A program made the translations under genes and the position numbers. A stretch of 64,000 bases of DNA. It comes from Turnera subulata. Taxonomy: Eukaryota; Streptophyta; Magnoliopsida; Malpighiales; Passifloraceae. Shown in pieces: positions 1 through 13,371 of the stretch. Numbering within the stretch: position 1 is the first letter of the stretch; each line of letters starts with the position of its first letter. The DNA lies in the NCBI GenBank assembly GCA_028386065.3, contig JAKUCV010000418.1:338280-402279 (forward strand), given 5' to 3'. Under the pieces are notes generated by a model. That model made no database searches. It was given only the letters and a program-made list of their open reading frames with translations, and was not told where the DNA came from.

Positions 1-3000
1 CCTTTTACATCACCAATGACTCCAGTTGCACCAAGCTCTTTCTTGTACTGTCTGATATTGGAACCATAGAATTCTTCATCAATGAAAGGTCCATCAGTTG
101 GTTTCAATACCGAAGCCCAATTGCAATCAAACAAGCAGCATTTATCTGGAGTCCTGTATCCAGCATAAGTCTTCAACCATCCTTGATAATTGCTCCTATG
201 AAAAGCATAAGGAAAGGAGTAATCTTTCTCCTGCAGTGAAATCTGTATGCATTTAAGCCAAGAATACACTTGGGCAGGAGTCACAGAGCTGGGATCTGAA
301 GGGAAAGAGAGACTAGCAGCCACAAATTTCACACCGTCTTTAAGTTCAACCACAACCCCCATACCTCTTAGCTCCTTTTGATATTCATGGATGCCCTTGC
401 CATAACATTTTTCACCATCATCAATGAAAGGGAGATGAGCAATTTCGGAGACAGATTCCCATTCAGGACCGAACAGAATGCACTGTCTTGGGGATCTATA
501 ATCCCCAAGCCGGGTTTGCAGCCACTTCTCCTCACGGATGCTCTTCTTAAGATTGGAAGGAAATTTGTGGGCAGTTCCCTTCAGTTTCCTGCGACATGAC
601 AAAAATGAAAGAACGCTTTCCTTTGGAATGGAAAACTTGGATGCCTTCTGCCTAAAAGTGACTTCAAACACTCTGACTGCCTCCTCAAATTCCACCTTCA
701 CCCCCAGTTGCTTCAACTCTGCTGTACGTGAGAAAACACAGCTTCCATAAAATTTATCATCGAGTAAAGGGAAGCCACTGAAAACATCCAGAAGGCAGCC
801 CCATTCGGGATCAAACAAGAAACATTCACCAGGACACTTGTAGCCAGCATTCGTCCTCAAGCATTTCACCGTTTCAAGAGCTTTGATGAGTTTCTCACGA
901 GAAATGGAGTAATGCATGCAGTCCAATATGAAAGGAAGATCCTCTGCTGTTAGAGAATAGATGAAAGGAGGAGATTTCAGGTGGTCAAGCACCAGCTGAT
1001 AATTTCCACCGAAGCCAACTATGATGCCAAGTAACTGCAACTCTGACTTGAAACAAAGGATTTCCTCACCATAATAGTCCTGATCGATGAAAGGCAATTT
1101 GCTGATTTTCCTTGCAACTGCCCACCCCTCATCATATAGAACAGATCCAACCGGCGACCTGTTCCCACAGGAAGTCCTCAGCCATCTCCCGCCTTTGATT
1201 GTGGCAATAAAGTTATCTGGGGAGAGAGAATTCTGTTTTAAAAATGTGATAAATTTCAGTACAGAAATCATATGGCTTCTGTTTAGTGTTGAAGAAGCTG
1301 CAAGAGAGAGGAGATGCTTTCCAATAAATTCACAAGCTTCTCTATACTCGAACATGACTCCAATTGTTTTCAGCTCCGCCTCGTAATCACTGATCTTAAC
1401 ACCATAGAAATCCTGATCGATTACTGGTATGTCAACCAGCACAGAACCATTCTGCAAAATGTTTCCCCACTTGGAGCTTGTGTTGTCCGAAGAAAAGAAA
1501 AATGACTGTGATGGTGGCCTGTAACTTGAAGAGCCATTACTGACAACTCAATAAAACCTTCTTGCTGCCATGGATTGGAACCAATCAATTCCACCCATTT
1601 GCTTCCATTAGCCGGGACAAGAACTCCTTCCCGTTTAGTCTTGACAGAACCATAGCTATCAACAATTGGCATTTTACCACAAAGAATCTTGACCTCATTT
1701 TCTGCCAGATAATTGTTCAAGAAAGAATGATATAAAAAGTGGGCATAAGCAGCTGAAACTCTCCGATTAACATGGATATCAGCTACAATAGCTACTGCAT
1801 AGCCATGCACATTAAGGTCAGAAAGTTTGGCAGTATATTTCAGCCATTGGAGTACTGCTTCCTTGTTAGGAAAAGACTGAAGAGCTTCCTGCAGTTCTTG
1901 TGGAAGGAAAAAGATATTTGCCACACTTCTGAATTCCTTGTTCCACTGAATCAACCATGATATTTGACGAGAAACATAAGATCGGCAAATAACTTTATTA
2001 CCGACAGTTCCTGCAGATTCAATGATGCTGCATAGGGATATACTTCCATCATGCTCCACATATTTTATCAATGGAATTGATCCCATGTTAGTGGCCCCAA
2101 ACTTGGAACTCCAATTATCAGCGATGAAATGGAGAATATGAAGGTAAACATTTTCACGAACTCCCATCAAAAAATTAGAACTTTGGATGCACTTCACGTA
2201 CCATTCATTGTTTACGAGACCCACACCCAAGAAATTCAGGACACCGTCATACTCAGGTCGATCAAATGCAGAGTTCAAAACGTACCACCCATGAGATGAA
2301 AGATTCAGCAAGCGCACACCTTGCTCCCTTGCCAAAGTCAATATATGCCAAAATGTTTGCATTATTCTACCAACATCAGAGGGCTTGTGGAAGAATTTCT
2401 GAATACTACTGTGAGACTCACTGGGAACAATTTCCTCTTGCGAAAGCTTCATTTTTATTGCCTCCCTCACTGCATTTAACTTTGGAACCGGAGAACTGTT
2501 GACCGGCAAGTACAAGAACATTCGAGGCAAACTAGATATGGGTGCATCTGTCATTTTCACCAATGAAGTCAATGCATTAACAAAAGCAGAGGGCACGCAA
2601 TCCAGAATTCCTTGGTTCCATATATTGTCCAAAAGTATAGTTTCCCTGGATGATGAAAGGATGAAATCTGCCTGAATTATGAAAGGGAAGTTTGTAACCA
2701 TCTCTGTAGGAAGGAATGCATATATCCCAGGTGAGCTTAGCCCTCTGTTGAGTCGTTCTCCAGTAGGGAAAGCCAAGGTGATCATCCAGTCGTCCACATC
2801 CATTCTCCTCTCCACTTTATTCTCCTGCCTGACAGGAAATTTCTGCCTCCACATATAGTAGCTGCACTCTTTCTCAAAATTACTTGCACCTTCGTCCGCA
2901 GATAAATGGAGTGTGAAGGACTCTGCATCAATGTTCTTCCTCGTCTTGAAATTAGTCTCTTTCATAATTGCAATAGCACTAACAGTATTTAGCTTGGGAT

Positions 3001-4809
3001 CCTCATTATCTTCCCGTATAGAGAGGCGCTTAATCTTTGCGAGGAACAGAAGGACTTCCGGATGGATTATCGAAAGCTGATGCTTCACTGGTTTCACCTT
3101 GTCAGGCTTCAAAGGCAATACTAGTGTTGTTGTTGGAAGTGAGGAACTGGAACCGTATATCTTTCGTATGTCAGAAACAGATGGGTTCTCCTCAACCCAT
3201 TCTGGCACAATATACCCAAGATTGCAATGGGGACAAGGCTTCTCATTAAAGCGTATCTGATAGCCATTACTGAATATGCAAGGCTGAGAAGTGATGAGAA
3301 AAACACTCTTGAACCCTATTCCTGCAGAATGACAAGAATATGAGTATTTAGAACAATCTTACAATGGCTATGACTATAAAGCTATGTCTAAACGGTACTT
3401 AATGAATTCCCTTGCAGTATTCAGAGTGTAACTTACAGCGTAGCTTCTTTGAATGAACATATAACAAAATGAACCCAGGATCCATGAAACTAACTTTAAT
3501 ATAAATACAACCATAATAGACCTTATAACATCACTCTTTAATCTGAAACAATGTTAACGAATTTAGTATCAAACAGAGTGAAATTCAAATGACCTTCGCT
3601 GATTTATGCCAATACGACTTCTACTCTTTCGAGTTTTTCTCAAGTTATCGGTAAAATTGATGTTGCCAATTCTAAAATATTTTCATGCAAATGCAGCAAA
3701 AACTGGAAGATTCCTTCACTACAAGAGAGCTATCAAGTTATGCCTAACAAAGCATGGGGTAAATGCAGTTGAAAGCTAGACATAATTATTAGAGGGGACC
3801 AATATAGAATTATTTACGTAATAGAAAGAACTTTATGAAAAAAAATAAAATCAAGGGGGCCAAATTTACATCACAATAAAGACCTAAATGAAAAAAAAAA
3901 ATCGCCATTGGGTAAATGGATAGGAAATGTTACCTTTCTCCCCAATATAACCACTTTTCCTGTTGCCTTTCTTGGTAGAATTTCCCACATTGCAAATGGA
4001 CTCGATATTTTTTGCGGAAAAGCCTTTCTCATTGTTGAACATCAGTAGTGTGGCTGGTGCACCAGTGCCTGTTATGTCACGAGATGTTATGACAAACTCC
4101 AGTGAAGGATCCACACCTTCCAAGTACTGATTGTCTTCCGCATTCTGTGGAGATATAAGTTCACAAGCTTAGAAAATCATAACTTTATAAGCACCCAATA
4201 CTGTGGTCATGCATGCTTTCTCTGAACTTAATTGGAAGTAATTATGATAGAGATAAAAACTTTATTGTGCCTTGATTTTCTATCAGACAATCCAATTATA
4301 ATGAAAGTAAGTAATAACAATCGCAAAATGGGAAAGGAACAGCAACAAGTTCATTTCTTGACCCATCTAGTATTGATTGTCTGAAATCAGTACAGTACTA
4401 GTGACTTGTGACAGATTTACAAAAGCAACCGAACAAATAGAATTAATGTAGAAATTTTAACCGGAGCTAGGTATGTTGATTCCACAAAATCGACCCAAAT
4501 ATCATGCAAAAGCAAATATCACAAATATGGCAAAAATAAACATAAAACAGCAAGAGAGGTAAGCATCCACTTATACTAAAGTAATAATTTTTTTTTTTGA
4601 TGAAAGTTCATGCAAGTACAGAACAAGAGAAAAAAAAAATATGGAGAGACCTGTATTAGTTCCATAAGAAAGTGAACATCTTTACTGTAGAGTTCCGCGG
4701 AGAGGTACTTAACAGCTTGATCGAGCATTGGAGCAAGAGGGTTCTTTTCTCCTCCAATGGAGAACGTCTCTCTTCTTATACGTGCTATGTGTTCTTTTGG
4801 AGTCTCCAT
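1..4809 (-). pseudogene. Copy A: NO VEIN-like GHKL-ATPase gene, frame broken, 3' end outside window
   Basis: Exon 1 is 4651-4809 (53 codons from ATG), exon 2 is 3934-4144 and exon 3 starts at 3321; all junctions are GT-AG and match copies B and C. Exons 1-2 encode the ATPase N box (LIQNAEDN) and NNEKGF loop, and exon 3 opens by completing GEKGIGFKSVF. The family is a large plant protein with an HSP90/histidine-kinase-type ATPase fold and a long repeated C-terminal part; in Arabidopsis NO VEIN acts in vascular and auxin-related development. Exon 3 is open to about 1541, where about 262 bp present in copy C are missing. The frame then changes and the upstream frame stops at 1421, giving a product of roughly 757 residues. 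The second frame carries the continuation of the protein without a stop to the left edge. Likely a pseudogene or truncated gene; expression is unknown. Confidence 0.85.
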
Positions 4810-5235
4810 TCCTGATGGATTATGCCAGTAAGAGATGATCGATAAGAGAGAACAAAGATTATAGAAAACAGAGAGAACTTGATCAAGTAAAACGAAAGGT
4901 GTTTACTTGTAGAAGAGAGGAATGAGAGCGGATGGAACGGAATGGAACTATGGAAGTATTTTAAAAAGAGGAGGAAACCCCCCTAGAGAAGTTACACTTT
5001 TGAGGCTTTTTCTTTTCTTTTATTTTACGGGGAGACTAAAAGGAGGAAAAACCAATAGTCTTTGACTTGTTGTTGTTCTCTAATTGGAACGTACAGAATC
5101 TCTTTAAGGTCCATCAAGTATATTGGTCTTCTCCGAGTCTTTGTGACCGGAATGGCAGACTAATCGAAAAGGAATTAACAAGAACCACAGAACCATTTTT
5201 TTTTTCCTTGGTTTCTGGTGCACAAAATCACTTTC

Positions 5236-5804
5236 TTTTTTTGATCACTTTTTTTTTTTATAAACGGGGCATTCTTCATTCATTATATAAACAGATCTGA
5301 GAATACATAATTGAAGATACAAATGATCTGAAGAAAAATCTGACATAAGAATTGATCTCAACCTACTACATAAAACTACACAACAACAACAAGATATATC
5401 TCCTTCAAAAGAGGATTTATAAAGGCACACTACTCCGACGATGAGCGTCTCTACGAGCATCATAACTTGTGTGGTTCGTACCACATCTTCTCCTTGTTGG
5501 TAAATTGCAGTAACAAATAAAGATGTACTCTTCAAATCAAATCTTCCTCCAAAGTTTTTGGCTCCCATGATTTTATTCCCGAGAAAACACAAAAACACCC
5601 AAAAAAAGTGATAAAGCTCCCTGAAGGAGAAAACCAAACCCCAAAAAAGAGTACTAAACAACTCACAAACAATAAGACTAAATAGATAAAATTAAAAGGA
5701 AGAAAACAAAAGGAAATATCAGTGGGGGCTCTGCGCCGAAAAAGAGTTCGTCGGCGGCAGCCAAGGGTTCTCAGAGAGAAAGAGACTTTTTTTTTGATCA
5801 CTTT
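5236..5804 (-). mobile_element. Short non-LTR retroposon with poly-A tail, inserted upstream of copy A
   Basis: The insert 5252-5788 is absent at the matching place upstream of copy B (near 13155-13170). It is bounded by a 16-bp direct repeat, TTTTTTTGATCACTTT, at 5236-5251 and 5789-5804, and has a poly-T run at its left end, so it reads 5' to 3' on the minus strand with a 3' poly-A. A long target-site duplication plus poly-A indicates LINE-type retroposition. No tRNA-like head was recognised, so a SINE is less likely than an internally deleted or non-autonomous LINE relative. The ORFs inside look non-coding. It must postdate the A/B duplication or have been lost from B. Confidence 0.75.
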
Positions 5805-5989
5805 CTTTCAAGAACTAGTAGTTTTTGCACACTTGGCATGGTGATATATAATATAATGATTCTCAATTAATTATTATTAATATAAAACTTCTCAAAAAAA
5901 TATTGTTATTAATATAAAGAACGATAATCAAATTATCAATTATTCAATACTATCTATATCTATCTATCTTTAAAGGGTCGGCATAGTTT

Positions 5990-6598
5990 TACAGGATTCG
6001 TTAAATTCTTTTAACACATTTCGTATCTTTGTCCAAGGTAGCAGATAAATTCTTCAACACAAAACACGAGGAATTAACGAAGGAATTGGGGAAGAAAAGA
6101 AGAACAAATCCATAACACAATTGAATTGAATGGTTGGGCCAAGTATTAATCGTGTGTCTATTAATATAGTTAGTATACTGCTTCCGCCCAACTAAATAAA
6201 AAATCACCCAACCCGGGATGTTCCCGCCAAAACCATCACATAGCTACACAGACGTGGTTAACGCTTCAACAACGACCGACGACATCAGTGCCAAACGACT
6301 CCCAAGTCCCAAAACCATAACATAGCTACACAGACATCGCTTTGCTTTCCACGAGTCGATACAAGAAGAAATGAAGAAAACAACAGCTTTTCAATGTTTG
6401 CCACACTCCCGATCCCGAATTCAATGTGCACAAAACAATAGTAAAAGAGCGAGGTACAAGTGAGAAAGATAGAAAAATAGCGCAAACAATCATCATAAGA
6501 TTTGCATGAAGAAAGCAGTGTCTTTAATTTTACATTCAAAAGGAAACTGATTCATAACTAAATACCATAGAAAGACCAAACAAGAAAAAACAGAAAAA
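5990..6598. other. Spacer between copies A and B
   Basis: AT-rich DNA between the duplicated upstream segment of copy A and the last predicted exon of copy B. The part next to 6598 is probably the 3' untranslated region of copy B. The minus ORFs here are short and have no recognisable domain. No RNA gene or transposon was seen. Confidence 0.5.
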
Positions 6599-9500
6599 TT
6601 AAGTTCTCCAGTGTAGCTGTGGAGACAACAACATAGCATGAGTAGTTGTTCCTGCATCAACTCTTGCAGATATAACCAAAAACCACAAACTATTGACACA
6701 CTAGGATGCCAAAGATGGAAAGCAGATGATCATACCACACCATTTTCCGAAGGAAATGCAGCGGAAAGGAACTCCTCATCCTCCACAAAGACCTGCAGGT
6801 TTTTGGAACTCATCAAGAACTTAATTGCGCCATCGTTGAAATCCAGCAAGACAGCAAATTTGATCAGCTCTGCAAGTGCACTTATATGATCTTCTTTGTC
6901 CCACAGCACTCCCTTGGCAATAATTTCAGAGAAAAAAGTGGCGTATTCAATTTGCGTCCTGCGTCCACCAGCCCTGTCCAGCTTCTGTGTGAAAAATTTT
7001 GAGCTATGTCGATCCCAGCGAATCAACCTACTTGCTTCCACATTCAAAACCTCACCGGAAGAAAGTGGCAAACTGTAGCATACAGCGATTGGGTTGCTAG
7101 TCTTCAGCAAAGTGAGATTGAGGAGGCACTGGACAGCTTGTTGCCTCTCCTTGGCATCCATGCACATAGAAGGATTTGCCAAAAACCCCAGAATGAGTCT
7201 CACAAGGCCCTTTCGAAGGAAATGTTCTCTTGGATTCACTTGCTCCAGCTCCACACCATCTGCCAAAGACACTTCTTCCTTCTGCACTGACTCGGAGATT
7301 CTACGAACCCCGATTTTCGAGTACACATCAACCAAGCTTGAATGAGTTAGAGAAGGCAAGCTAGGCTGAGGATACCAGACAAATATTGGACGAGAAGAAG
7401 GCTTGCTGAAAATTTCTTTCAGAAGAAGGTCATCCGCTATGAAAGCATCACTCTTGTCAACCAACAGAATATCACCCGACCCCGAAAAAACTGGCACTTT
7501 CATTAACTCCCCAGCAAGCTTTTTCTGTGTCTTTGAGTTCCAGTGAGTCAAAACACATCGCCAGAAGGCAAAACACTGAGCATGCGACAACTGGCATCCC
7601 GAGTCTTCCCAAACTTTCCAAACCTTGCAGTAATCATCGAGTGAAGCATTTGATTTTACTGCAAATGCACTAGAGAAATAAAACAGTAACTTCGGCTCAT
7701 AGTATTTGTCAAGGACGTTTAGCAGCAAACCAAAATGTCCTTCTTTGTCGTGCCGGACACATTCCTCTGGGCTAACCCACTTCCCATTGTCATCTCCTTC
7801 TGGAATCCATATCCTTATGGTTTCATCACTATCTGGATACCACTTCTGTTCGCTCAAGAAATTGTATATTCTAAGGATAGAAGAAAATTCAGAGAGGGAA
7901 ACCATGTGAGTTGCAAGCAAAGAACAAGTTCCTTTTACATCACCAATGACTCCAGTTGCACCAAGCTCTTTCTTGTACTGTCTGATATTGGAACCATAGA
8001 ATTCTTCATCAATGAAAGGTCCATCAGTGGGTTTCAACACCGGATCCCACTTGCAATCAAACCAGCAGCATTTATCTGGATTCCTGTAGCCAGCATAAGT
8101 CTTCAACCATCCTTGATAATTGCTCCTATGAAAAGCATCACGAAAGGAGTAATCTTTCTCCTGCAATAAAATCCGTATGCATTTAAGCCAAGAATACACT
8201 TGGGCAGGAGTCACAGAGCTGGGATCTGAAGGGAAAGAGAGACCAGCAGCCACGAATTTCACACCGTCTTTAAGTTCAACCACAACCCCCATACCTCTTA
8301 GCTCCTTTCGATATTCATGGATGCCCTCGCCATAACATTTTTCACCATCATCAATGAAAGGGAGATGAGCAATTTCGGAGACAGATTCCCATTCAGGACC
8401 GAACAGAATGCACTGTCTTGGGGATCTATAATCCCCAAGCCGGGTTTGCAGCCACTTCTCCTCACGGATGCTCTTCTTAAGATTGGAAGGAAATTTGTGG
8501 GCAGTTCCCTTCAGTTTCCTGCGACATGACAAAAATGAAAGAACGCTTTCCTTTGGAATGGAAAACTTGGATGCCTTCTGCCTAAAAGTGACTTCAAACA
8601 CTCTGACTGCCTCCTCAAATTCCACCTTCACCCCCAGTTGCTTCAACTCTGCCTTACGTGAGAAAACACAGCTTCCATAAAATTTATCATCGAGTAAGGG
8701 GAAGCCACTGAAAACATCAAGAAGGCAGCCCCATTCAGGATCAAACAAGAAACATTCACCAGGATACTTGTAGCCAGCATTAGTCTTCAAGCATTTCACC
8801 GTTTCAAGAGCTTTGATGAGTTTCTCACGAGAAGTGGAGTAATGAATGCAGTCCAATATGAAAGGAAGATCCTCTGCTGTTAGAGAATAGATGAAAGGAG
8901 GAGATTTCAGGTGGTCAAGCACCAGCTGATAATTTCCACCGAAGCCAACTATGATGCCAAGTAACTGCAACTCTGACTTGAAACAAAGGATTTCCTCACC
9001 ATAATAGTCCTGATCGATGAAAGGCAATTTGCTGATTTGCCTTGCAACTGCCCACCCCTCATCATATAGAACAGATCCAACCGGCGACCTGTTTCCACAG
9101 GAAGTCCTCAGCCATCTCCCGCCTTTGATTGTGGCAATAAAGTTATCTGGGGAAAGAGAATTCTGTTTTAAAAATGTGATAAATTTCAGAACAGAAATCA
9201 TATCGCTTCTGTTTAGTGTTGAAGAAGCTGCGAGAGAGAGGAGATGCTTTCCAATAAATTCACAAGCCTCTATACTCGAACATGACTCCAATTGTTTTCA
9301 GCTCCGCCTCGTAATCACTGATCTTAACACCATAGAAATCCTGATCGATTACTGGTATGTCAACCAGCACAGAACCATTCTGCAAAATGTTTCCCCACTT
9401 GGAGCTTGTGTTGTCCGAAGAAAAGAAAAATGACTGTGATGGTGGCCTGTAACTTGAAGAGCCATTACTGACAACTCAATAAAACCTTCTTGCTGCCATG

Positions 9501-12500
9501 GATTGGAACCAATCAATTCCACCCATTTGCTTCCATTAGCCGGGACAAGAACTCCTTCCCGTTTAGTCTTGACAGAACCATAGCTATCAACAATTGGCAT
9601 TTTACCACAAAGAATCTTGACCTCATTTTCTGCCAGATAATTGTTCAAGAAAGAATGATATAAAAAATGGGCATAAGCAGCTGAAACTCTCCGATTAACA
9701 TGGATATCAGCTAGAATAGCTACTGCATAGCCATGCACATTAAGGTCAGAAAGTTTGGCAGTATATTTCAGCCATTGGAGGACTGCTTCCTTGTTAGGGA
9801 AAGACTGAAAAGCTTCCTGCGTTTTTTGTGGAAGGAAAAAACGCTTTGCCACACTTCCAAATTCCTTGTTCCACTGAATCAACCATGATATTTGACGAGA
9901 AACATAAGATCGGCAAATAACTTTTTTACCGGCCGTTCCGGTAGATTCAATGATGCTGCATAAAGATATACTTCCATCATGCTCCACATATTTTATCAAT
10001 GGAATGGATCCCATGTTGGTGGCCCCAAACTTGGAACTCCAATTATCAGCGATGAAATGGAGAATATGAAGGTAAACATTTTCAGGAACTCCCATCAAAA
10101 AATTAGAACTTTGGATGCACTTCACGTACCATTCATTGTTTACTAATCCCACACCCAAGAAATTCAGGACACCGTCATACTCAGGTCGATCAAATGCAGA
10201 ATTCAAAACGAACCACCCATGAGAAGAAAGATTCAGCAAGCGCACACCTTGCTCCCTTGCCAAAGTCAATATATGCCAAAATGTTTGCATTATTCTACCA
10301 ACATCAGAGGGCTTGTGGAAGAATTTCTGAATACTACTGTGAGACTCACTGGGAACAATTTCCTCTTGCGAAAGCTTCATTTTTATTGCTTCCCTCACTG
10401 CATTTAACTTTGGGATCGGAGAACTGTTGACCGGCAAGTACATGAACATCCGAGGCAAACTAGATACGGGTGCATCTGTCGTTTTCACCAGTGAAGTCAA
10501 AGCATTAACAAAAGCAGACGGCACACAATCCAGAATTCCTTGGTTCCATATATTGTCCAGAAGTATAGTCTCCCTGGATGATGAAAGGATGAAATCTGCC
10601 TGAATTATGAAAGGAAAGTTGGTAACCATCTCTGTAGGAAGAAATGCATATATCCCAGGTGAGCTTAGCCCTCTGTTGAGTCGCTCTCCAATAGGGAAAG
10701 CCAAAGTGATCATCCAGTCGTCCACATCCATTCTCCTTTCCACTTTATTCTCCTGCCTGACAGGAAATTTTTGCCTCCACATATAATAGCTGCACTCTTT
10801 CGCAGAATTACTTGCACCTTCGTCTGCAGATACATGGAGTGTGTAGGACTCTGCATCAAAGTTCTTCCTCGTCTTGAAATTAGTCTCTTTCATAATTGCT
10901 ATAGCACTAACACTATTCAACTTGGGATCCTCATTTTCTTCCCGTATAGAGAGGCGCTTAATCTTTGAAAGGAACAGAAGGACTTCCGGATGGATTATCG
11001 AAAGCTGATGCTTCACTGGTTTCACCTTGTCAGGCTTCAAAGTCAATACTAATGTTGTTGTTGGAAGTGAGGAACTGGAACCGTATATCTTTTGTATGTC
11101 AGAAAGAGATGGGTTCTCCTCAACCCATTCTGGCACAATATACCCAATATTGCAATGGGGACAAGGCTTCTCATTAAAGCGTATATGATATCCATTACTG
11201 AATATGCAAGGCTGAGAAGTGATGAGAAAAACGCTCTTAAACCCAATTCCTGCAGAATGACAAGAATATGAGTATTATTAGAACAATCTATAAAGCTATG
11301 TCTAAACAACTGATCCTCTGGTACTTAATGAATTCCCTTGCAGTATTCATAGTGTAACTTACAGCATAGCTGCTTTGAATGAACATAACAAAACGAACCA
11401 GGATCCATGAAACTAACTTTAATATAAATACAACTATAAACATCACGCTTTAGTAGTTCTCAGAAAAAAAAAACATCACTATTTAGTCTGAAACAATGTT
11501 AACGAATTTAGTATCAAACAGAGTGAAATTCAAATGTCCTTCCCTGATTTATGCCAATACGACTTCTACTCTTTCGAGTTTTTTTCAAGTTATCGGTAAA
11601 TTGATGTTGCCAATTCTAAATATTTTCATGCAAATGCAGCATAAACTGGAAGATTCCTTCACTAGAAGAGAGCTATCAAGTTATGCCTAACAAAGCATGG
11701 AGTAAATGCGTTGCATAGGTAGACAAAATTATTAGAGGGGACCAATATAGAATTATTTATGTAATAGTAAGAACTTATATGACAAAAAAATAAAATCGAA
11801 GGGGCCAAGTTTACATCACAATAAATACATAAATGAAAAAGAAAAACCGACACTGGATAAATGGATAGAAAATGTTACCTTTCTCCCCAATATAACCACT
11901 TTTCCTGTTGCCTTTCTTCGTAGAATTTCCCACATTGCAAATGGACTCGATATTTTTTGGGGAAAAACCTTTCTCATTATTGAACATCAGTAGTGTGGCT
12001 GGTGCACCAGTGCCTGTTATGTCACGAGATGTTATGACAAACTCCAGTGAAGGATCCACACCTTCCAAGTACTGATTGTCTTCCGCATTCTGTGGAGATA
12101 TAAGTTCACAAGCTTAGAAAATCATAACTTTATAAGCACCCAATACTGTGGTCATGCATGCTTTCTCTGAACTTAATTGGAAGTAATTATGATAGAGATA
12201 AAAACTTTATTATGCCTTGATTTTCTATCAGACAATCCAAGTATAATGAAAGTAAGTAATAACAATCACCAAAATGGGGAACCAACAGCAACAAGTTCAT
12301 TTCTTGACCCATCTAGTATTGATTGTCTGAAATCAGTACAGTACTAGTGACTTGTGACAGATTTACAAAAGCAACCGAACAAATAGAAATTAGGTTAGAA
12401 ATTTTAACGGAACCTAGGTACGTTGATTCCACAAAATCGATCCGAATATCATGCAAAAGCAAATATCACAAATATGCCAATAAAAAAAAAAAACGTCATC

Positions 12501-12763
12501 CACTTATACTAAAGTAATAATCTTTTGGTGATGAAAGTTCATGCAAGTACAAGCATTAAGACAAGCCTACGTAAAAAAAGAAAAGAGAAATTATGGAGAG
12601 AGACCTGTATTAGTTCCATAAGAAAGTGAACATCTTTACTGTAGAGTTCAGCGGAGAGGTACTTGACAGCCTGATCGAGCATTGGAGCAAGAGGGTTCTT
12701 TTCTCCTCCAATGGAGAACGTCTCTCTTCTTATACGTGCTATATGTTCTTTTGGAGTCTCCAT
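6599..12763 (-). pseudogene. Copy B: NO VEIN-like GHKL-ATPase gene with two frame-disrupting deletions
   Basis: Exon 1 is 12605-12763, exon 2 is 11879-12089, exon 3 runs from 11249 to 6736, and a short last exon at 6599-6616 is inferred after a CACAG acceptor, ending HWRT-stop. Exons 1-2 match copy A in length and phase and carry the GHKL N box and glycine motifs. Exon 3 has two lesions: the same net deletion of about 262 bp as copy A (junction 9468/9469), after which the frame stops at 9349, and a private 2-bp deletion at 9266-9270. The two together restore the original frame, so 9267 to 6736 is open again (about 840 codons). A 201-nt GT-AG segment exactly spans the bad stretch (9268-9468); if spliced it would give a nearly full-length protein lacking one module. 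Otherwise this is a pseudogene. The ATG at 9291 is out of frame with its relatives and not a credible start. Confidence 0.85.
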
Positions 12764-13371
12764 TCCTGATGGATATATGCCAGTAGAGATGATCGATAAG
12801 AGAGAACAAAGATTGTAGAAAACAGAGAGAACTTGATCAAGTAAAACGAAAGGTGTTTACTTGTAGAAGAGAGGAGTGAGAGCGGATGGAATGGAACTAT
12901 ATATATGGAAGTTTTTTAAAAAGAAGAGGAAACCCCCATAGAGAAGTTCAACACTTTTGAGGCTTTTTCTTTTACGATGAGACTCTAAAGGAAAACCAAT
13001 AGTCTTTGACTTGTTGGTCTTCTATTGGAACTTAAAGAATCTCTTTAATGTTCATCAAGTCTATTGGTCTTCTTCGAGTCTTTGTGACCTGAATGGTAGT
13101 CGAGTAGGCATTAACAGGAACCCAAGAACCTTTTTTTTCTTTGGTTTCGATGCACAAAATCACTTCTTTTAAGAACTAGTTTTTGCACACTTAGTATGGT
13201 AATATAATGATTCTCAATTAATTATTATTATTATAAAATTTCTCAAAAAAATTATTATTATTATAAAGAATGATAAATCAAATTATCAATTATTCAATAT
13301 ATATAAAAGACTTATCCCTGAAAAGCCAAAAAATTGATAAAATTAATTCTCATTAATATATTTATACAAAA
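12764..13371. promoter_or_regulatory. Upstream region of copy B
   Basis: This 608-bp interval contains the putative promoter and 5' untranslated region of copy B and is homologous to the region upstream of copy A up to about 13305. It includes a pyrimidine/AAAG-rich stretch and a TATATATATGG run near 12900 on the plus strand. No TATA box could be assigned with confidence. It ends at the CAAAA target-site duplication of solo LTR alpha. Confidence 0.4.

Larger units (their letters stand above)
1..5990. repeat. Segmental tandem duplicate of 7931 to about 13305
   Basis: Position 1 aligns with 7931 and near-identity continues through copy A's exons, introns and 5' flank to about 5990 (partner about 13305). 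Differences are scattered substitutions, small indels and one retroposon of about 540 bp present only in the left copy (5252-5788). The duplication therefore covers copy A/B plus roughly 0.6-0.7 kb of upstream DNA. Beyond the right boundary the two flanks are unrelated. Confidence 0.85.

Noticed and set aside
5245..5801. ORFs inside the short retroposon
   Set aside because: They end in the poly-A tail as poly-Lys and show no LINE or other domain.
6730..9291. An 853-codon gene starting MESCSS
   Set aside because: Its first codons are out of frame relative to copies A and C because of the 2-bp deletion. It is the 3' part of copy B's exon 3, not an independent gene.
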